The position numbers were made by a program, and so were the translations under genes. A DNA stretch of 16,556 nucleotides from Planctomycetes bacterium GWF2_50_10 (GTDB lineage: Bacteria > Planctomycetota > Phycisphaerae > Sedimentisphaerales > GWF2-50-10). The stretch spans positions 1,230-17,785 of the forward strand of contig MHYB01000010.1 of the NCBI GenBank assembly GCA_001824635.1. The letters run 5' to 3'. The notes below the pieces were generated by a model that saw only the letters and a list, made by a program, of their open reading frames with translations, searched no databases and was not told where the DNA came from. Positions 13,663 through 16,556 of this stretch are shown here, piece by piece. Every line of letters begins with the position of its first letter. The stretch's first letter is position 1.

Positions 13663-14040
13663 TCAGGCGCTCTTTTTCTTTTCTTCGCTTTTCTTTGGAG
13701 CAGGGGCGGGAGCAGGTGCCGGCGTTGATTCGGTTTTGGGGGTTGTAGAAGAACTCGCGCTGCTGTCTGTTGTTGATTTTGCGGTATCGGTGGATGCAGG
13801 GGTGGTCGAGCTGCTTGACGAAGATGAATCGCTTTTAGCGGAGGTGTTATAGCTGTCGGAGCGGTAGTCGGTAGAGTAAAAGCCTGAGCCTTTGAATATC
13901 AGTCCTGCGCCCATGCCGATTAGCCTCTGGAGCTTGTTTTTGCCGCACTTGGGGCACTTTTTGAGCGGGGAAGATGTTATGGATTGAAATTCCTCAAATT
14001 TATGTTCGCAATTCTTGCACAGATAATCGTAGGTCGGCAT
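13663..14040 (-). CDS. FmdB-family zinc ribbon protein
   Basis: 125 residues. The N-terminal FmdB domain (residues 1-~55) starts MPTYDYLCKNC and has C8/C11 and C29/C32 as a zinc ribbon, followed by LQRLIGMGAGLIFKGSGFY, a standard family ending. Residues ~60-125 are low complexity: Ser/Thr-rich, then an alternating Ala-Pro stretch, then a Lys/Glu tail, probably disordered. The founding member was proposed as a regulator of an amidase operon, but the family's true role is not established. It lies 14 bases after grpE in the same direction, so it is probably the last gene of the dnaJ-grpE unit. Its stop codon directly abuts the aroDE stop on the other strand, leaving no room for a separate terminator. 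Confidence 0.85.
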   Translation of the reverse strand: MPTYDYLCKNCEHKFEEFQSITSSPLKKCPKCGKNKLQRLIGMGAGLIFKGSGFYSTDYRSDSYNTSAKSDSSSSSSSTTPASTDTAKSTTDSSASSSTTPKTESTPAPAPAPAPKKSEEKKKSA

Positions 14041-14054
14041 ACTTCTTAAAACCT

Positions 14055-14669
14055 CTACTGTGTATCTACAGTTTCATCAATACTATCATCAGCCTGGCCG
14101 TCAGGGCTGGGTTTGGCGGCTTCTTTGGCTTCGGTTTGGGCGGCGGCGGCCTTGTTAACGGCAACGCGGCTTGGCCTTACAACCCGTCCATTGAGTTTAT
14201 ATCCTTTAGAGAAATCCTCAAGTATAATATTATCCTTCTTGTCAGTGTCTGTTCGCTGCATAATTGCCTGATGCATGGATGGATCAAAATTTTCGCCCAA
14301 GGCTGTTATCTGTTCGACGCCGAACTGCTTGAGGATCGAGAGCATTTGCTCGTAAACGATCTTTACTCCATCCAGAAGTGCCTGTGGAGTCTCGGCGGTC
14401 TTGCCTTTCTCTACGGCATGTTCAAAATTGTCAAGAACCGGCAGGAGAGCCTTAATGACCTGTTCTTTTTCATAGGCCACGCGTTCCTCTATCTGTCTTG
14501 GGACACGTTTCTGGAAATTTGAATAATCGGCGCTGACCCGCTGGAGCTGGAGAAATAGGTCGTCTTTTTCTTTTTTGAGCTGTTCGAGCTGGTCATCGGC
14601 CGGTTGTTGGGCGGTTTCCTGTTGGGCTTTTTCCTGCTCTTCTTTTTTGTGTTTTTCTTTATTGCTCAT
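14055..14669 (-). CDS. grpE: GrpE, nucleotide exchange factor for DnaK
   Basis: 204 residues. A charged disordered N-terminus (~1-24) leads into a long coiled coil (~25-70, DQLEQLKKEKDDLFLQLQRV then DYSNFQKR). A four-helix region follows (VIKALLPVLDNFEHAVEK, GVKIVYEQMLSILKQFGV), then the beta-wing domain with the family signature FDPSMHQAIMQ and GYKLNGRVVRPSRVAVNK. An Ala/Asp/Glu-rich tail of about 30 residues follows. GrpE speeds ADP release from DnaK and acts as a thermosensor in some bacteria. Its ATG overlaps the dnaJ stop by four bases, so the two are coupled. dnaK is not in the window. Confidence 0.95.
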   Translation of the reverse strand: MSNKEKHKKEEQEKAQQETAQQPADDQLEQLKKEKDDLFLQLQRVSADYSNFQKRVPRQIEERVAYEKEQVIKALLPVLDNFEHAVEKGKTAETPQALLDGVKIVYEQMLSILKQFGVEQITALGENFDPSMHQAIMQRTDTDKKDNIILEDFSKGYKLNGRVVRPSRVAVNKAAAAQTEAKEAAKPSPDGQADDSIDETVDTQ

Positions 14670-15799
14670 TTGCCGGTACCAAAATATTTTTTAAGTTTTT
14701 CAAAAAATCCAGTCGACTGGGGCATTACGTTCTTATCTTCAGTTGCCGCGAATTCCCTGAGTATTTGTTCTTGTTTGCTGTTTAATTTTTTAGGCAATTC
14801 AACAAGCACCTGGATAAGTTCGTCGCCGCTTCGGCCGTTCCGCATGTCGGGCAGGCCTTGGCTTCTTATCCTTAATACATCGCCATGCTGGGTGCCGCCG
14901 GGGATCTTAAGCTGCTTTTTCCCAGTTAAGCTGGGTACATCGATAGTTGCCCCCAATGCAGCCTGCGTAAAGCTTATCGGTATTACGCATACGAGGTCGT
15001 TTCCGTCCCTCTGCAAAAACGGGTGCGCCTTTATGCGCACATAACAATATAAATCGCCCCTTGGCCCACCGAACTTGCCCGGCTCGCCTTCGCCGGAAAC
15101 TCGCACGGCCTGTCCTTCGTGGACGCCCGCGGGTATTTTAATTGTAACTACCCGTTTGTGCGGGATCTTTCCTGTTCCGCGGCAGGTCTTACATGGATCG
15201 GTTATAACCTGGCCCGCTCCGCGACAACGGCTGCAGGTAGTGATCATCTGGAAAAAACCGCCGCCCTGAGCCACCTGTCCAGTTCCACCGCACATGGGGC
15301 ATGTCGTGGGCTTAGTGCCCGCAGCGGAACCAGAACCATTGCAGGAGCCGCAGTTATCCTGCCGGGTAAATTCTATCGTTTTCTCACTGCCCTGTGCAAC
15401 CTCTTCTAGCGATAATTCCACAGTTGTTTCCAGGTCGAAGCCTTTTGCCGGCCCGCCGGGCCTTGTGCTTCTTCGACGGCCTCCGCCAAAAAGATCGCCA
15501 AAGATATCTTCAAACCCGAACATTGAGAAGATATCATCGACCTTCATGTGCGAATAGTCATGCACGCCCGCGCCGCGCAAGCCTTCGTGGCCGTACTGGT
15601 CGTATTGCTTTCGCTTATCAGCGTCTGAAAGCACTTCGTAAGCTTCGGCACATTCCTTGAACTTAGCCTCGGCTTCTTTGTCTCCGGGGTTTTTGTCCGG
15701 GTGGAATTTTATCGCCAGACGCCTATACGCTCTTTTTATGTCTTCTGCTGAAGCATTTTTTTCAATGCCCAGTACTTCGTAGTAATCCCGCTTGGCCAT
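14666..15799 (-). CDS. dnaJ: DnaJ (Hsp40) co-chaperone
   Basis: 377 residues, full-length type I DnaJ. The J-domain is ~1-70 with HPD at 33-35. A G/F-rich segment (~93-120) contains FGFEDIFGDLFGGG. The zinc-binding domain has four CxxC units (C150/C153, C167/C170, C189/C192, C203/C206) in CxxCxGxG-type repeats. C-terminal substrate-binding domains carry VVTIKIPAGVHEGQAVRVSG and PHGD-like GGTQHGDVLRIRSQGLP. It delivers unfolded substrate to DnaK and stimulates its ATPase. AGGT lies upstream of the ATG. It is first in the dnaJ-grpE-fmdB unit, behind groEL and a terminator. The last zinc repeat is CKTCRGTG, intact. Confidence 0.96.
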   Translation of the reverse strand: MAKRDYYEVLGIEKNASAEDIKRAYRRLAIKFHPDKNPGDKEAEAKFKECAEAYEVLSDADKRKQYDQYGHEGLRGAGVHDYSHMKVDDIFSMFGFEDIFGDLFGGGRRRSTRPGGPAKGFDLETTVELSLEEVAQGSEKTIEFTRQDNCGSCNGSGSAAGTKPTTCPMCGGTGQVAQGGGFFQMITTCSRCRGAGQVITDPCKTCRGTGKIPHKRVVTIKIPAGVHEGQAVRVSGEGEPGKFGGPRGDLYCYVRIKAHPFLQRDGNDLVCVIPISFTQAALGATIDVPSLTGKKQLKIPGGTQHGDVLRIRSQGLPDMRNGRSGDELIQVLVELPKKLNSKQEQILREFAATEDKNVMPQSTGFFEKLKKYFGTGK

Positions 15800-15825
15800 T
15801 TGCTACCTGCGCCTTAGCACAAAAT

Positions 15826-15853
15826 TTAATAATGGATACAAAGCAAAAATCAA
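15826..15853 (-). promoter_or_regulatory. Candidate promoter for dnaJ-grpE
   Basis: On the minus strand TTGATT (15853-15848), 16 bases, TATTAA (15831-15826), followed by the dnaJ leader. The -35 overlaps one arm of the 13-bp inverted repeat at 15846-15886. No full CIRCE element is present. Confidence 0.35.
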
Positions 15854-15886
15854 AAATGTCATACAACGTATATCATTTTTGATTTT
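15846..15886. repeat. AT-rich 13-bp perfect inverted repeat upstream of dnaJ
   Basis: Arms AAAATCAAAAATG (15846-15858) and CATTTTTGATTTT (15874-15886) with a 15-base spacer. It could be an operator for the dnaJ unit or a weak secondary terminator of groEL. Confidence 0.5.
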
Positions 15887-15894
15887 CGGTCTGT

Positions 15895-15926
15895 AAATAG
15901 AAAGGGGCAGGTGTGATCCCTGCCCC
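15895..15926 (-). terminator. Intrinsic terminator of groEL
   Basis: Arms GGGGCAGG (15904-15911) and CCTGCCCC (15919-15926) form an 8-bp G/C stem with a 7-base loop. On the minus strand it is followed by TTTCTATTT. It begins 13 bases past the groEL stop codon, the expected place. Confidence 0.8.
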
Positions 15927-15938
15927 CGATTGATCAAC

Positions 15939-16556
15939 TTATCTTACCGAGCCATGAATTGGTTCGGCATCAACGTCTTTATCCTTGAGATCGGTGATGA
16001 GCACGTTTGTCGTGAGCATCAGGCCCGCGACTGATGCTGCGTTCTGCAAGGCGGTCCTTGCGACCTTAGCCGGATCGATGATGCCGGCCTTAACCATATC
16101 CACGAATTCGCCGGAGTTGGCATCGTAACCGATGTTGCCGGTTTTTTCGAGCAACTGGGCAACGACCACGTCACCTTCGCCGCCGCCGTTATCAACGATC
16201 TGTTTGGCTGGGGACTTGAGCGAATTTGCCACGATATCGAAGCCAAGTCTCTCGTCGCCCTTGACCTTGGAACGAGCCTTGTCCAGTTCGGGTATGGCGC
16301 GGAGGAATACCACGCCGCCGCCTGCGACAACGCCTTCTTCAGCGGCTGCCTTTGTGGCATGGAGTGCATCGTCGAGAAGGTCCTTGCGTTCCTTCATTTC
16401 CGCTTCTGTGGCCGCTCCGGCCTTGATCACGGCAACGCCGCCGGTGAGCTTGGCAAGACGCTCCTGGAGCTTTTCCTTGTCATAGCTGCTGGTTGTCTTT
16501 TCGATCTGGTTACGAATTTGTTCGCAACGAGCCTGGATATCTTTCTTCTTGCCGGC
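15939..16556 (-). CDS. groL: GroEL (60-kDa chaperonin), C-terminal 205 residues
   Basis: The frame is open to the right window edge, so the N-terminus and most of the apical domain are missing. The visible part covers the end of the apical, the intermediate and the C-terminal equatorial domains: DIQARCEQIRNQIEKTTSSY, LAKLTGGVAVIKAGAATEAE, the ATP-pocket DALHATKAAAEEGVVAGGGV, PAKQIVDNGGGEGDVVV, and GIIDPAKVARTALQNAASVA with GLMLTTNVLI. It forms the tetradecameric folding chamber with GroES. The sequence ends DAEPIHGSVR with no Gly-Gly-Met tail. Planctomycetes often carry several GroEL paralogues and some lack that tail, so it may not be the only copy. A terminator follows immediately. Confidence 0.95.
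   Translation of the reverse strand, partial: AGKKKDIQARCEQIRNQIEKTTSSYDKEKLQERLAKLTGGVAVIKAGAATEAEMKERKDLLDDALHATKAAAEEGVVAGGGVVFLRAIPELDKARSKVKGDERLGFDIVANSLKSPAKQIVDNGGGEGDVVVAQLLEKTGNIGYDANSGEFVDMVKAGIIDPAKVARTALQNAASVAGLMLTTNVLITDLKDKDVDAEPIHGSVR

Noticed and set aside
13663..13700. T-rich stretch after aroDE as an intrinsic terminator
   Set aside because: It is the coding region of the Lys/Glu-rich FmdB tail and no stable hairpin precedes the T-tract.
15814..15820. TTAGCAC resembling a CIRCE half-site upstream of dnaJ
   Set aside because: The matching GAGTGCTAA half nine bases away is absent.
1..16556. tRNA or rRNA genes
   Set aside because: No cloverleaf with a TTCRA-type T-arm or rRNA conserved blocks were recognised by eye on either strand.

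Overview
The window looks like chromosomal DNA of a planctomycete, most likely Phycisphaerae (Sedimentisphaerales-like). The points for this are a fused type I dehydroquinate dehydratase/shikimate dehydrogenase (AroDE), a secreted protein ending in the planctomycete variant of the dockerin repeat, a FTLVELL pseudopilin-like protein with a C-terminal H/DxH-type motif, archaeal-type genes for the start of aromatic biosynthesis, and hairpin-rich intergenic text. This assignment is inferred from gene content; no marker RNA is present.

Layout. (1) 1-3760, minus strand: a tight four-gene operon of PIG-L/LmbE deacetylase, non-canonical GATase1-like protein, PPi-type phosphofructokinase and a GlmS-like double-SIS protein that runs off the left edge. 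A divergent AraC regulator lies at 3907-4785. Together they read as a regulated amino-sugar catabolic unit: deacetylate, deaminate/isomerise, then phosphorylate to fructose-1,6-bisphosphate. (2) 4866-8608, plus strand: a large secreted C10 (streptopain-type) cysteine protease with accessory domains and a dockerin-like tail, then a pseudopilin-like gene. Two hairpin-rich intergenic islands (7392-7753 and 8609-8967) flank the pseudopilin gene, and the first has run in frame into its 5' end, leaving no clear start codon. (3) 8968-11368, minus strand: archaeal-type ADH synthase (aroA'), dehydroquinate synthase II (aroB') and an MgtC/SapB membrane protein. (4) 11534-13662, plus strand, divergent from aroA': a stand-alone isopropylmalate-synthase regulatory domain with no catalytic barrel, overlapping by four bases (ATGA) the bifunctional aroDE. 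(5) 13663-16556, minus strand: groEL (partial), terminator, dnaJ, grpE, fmdB.

Regions 3 and 4 together make dehydroquinate without DAHP synthase (aspartate semialdehyde plus a deoxy-ketofructose phosphate) and carry it on to shikimate. The orphan LeuA-type allosteric domain translationally coupled to aroDE is the most unusual item. It is a plausible undescribed effector-sensing partner of the shikimate enzyme, though its function is entirely inferred. Region 5 is ordinary housekeeping.
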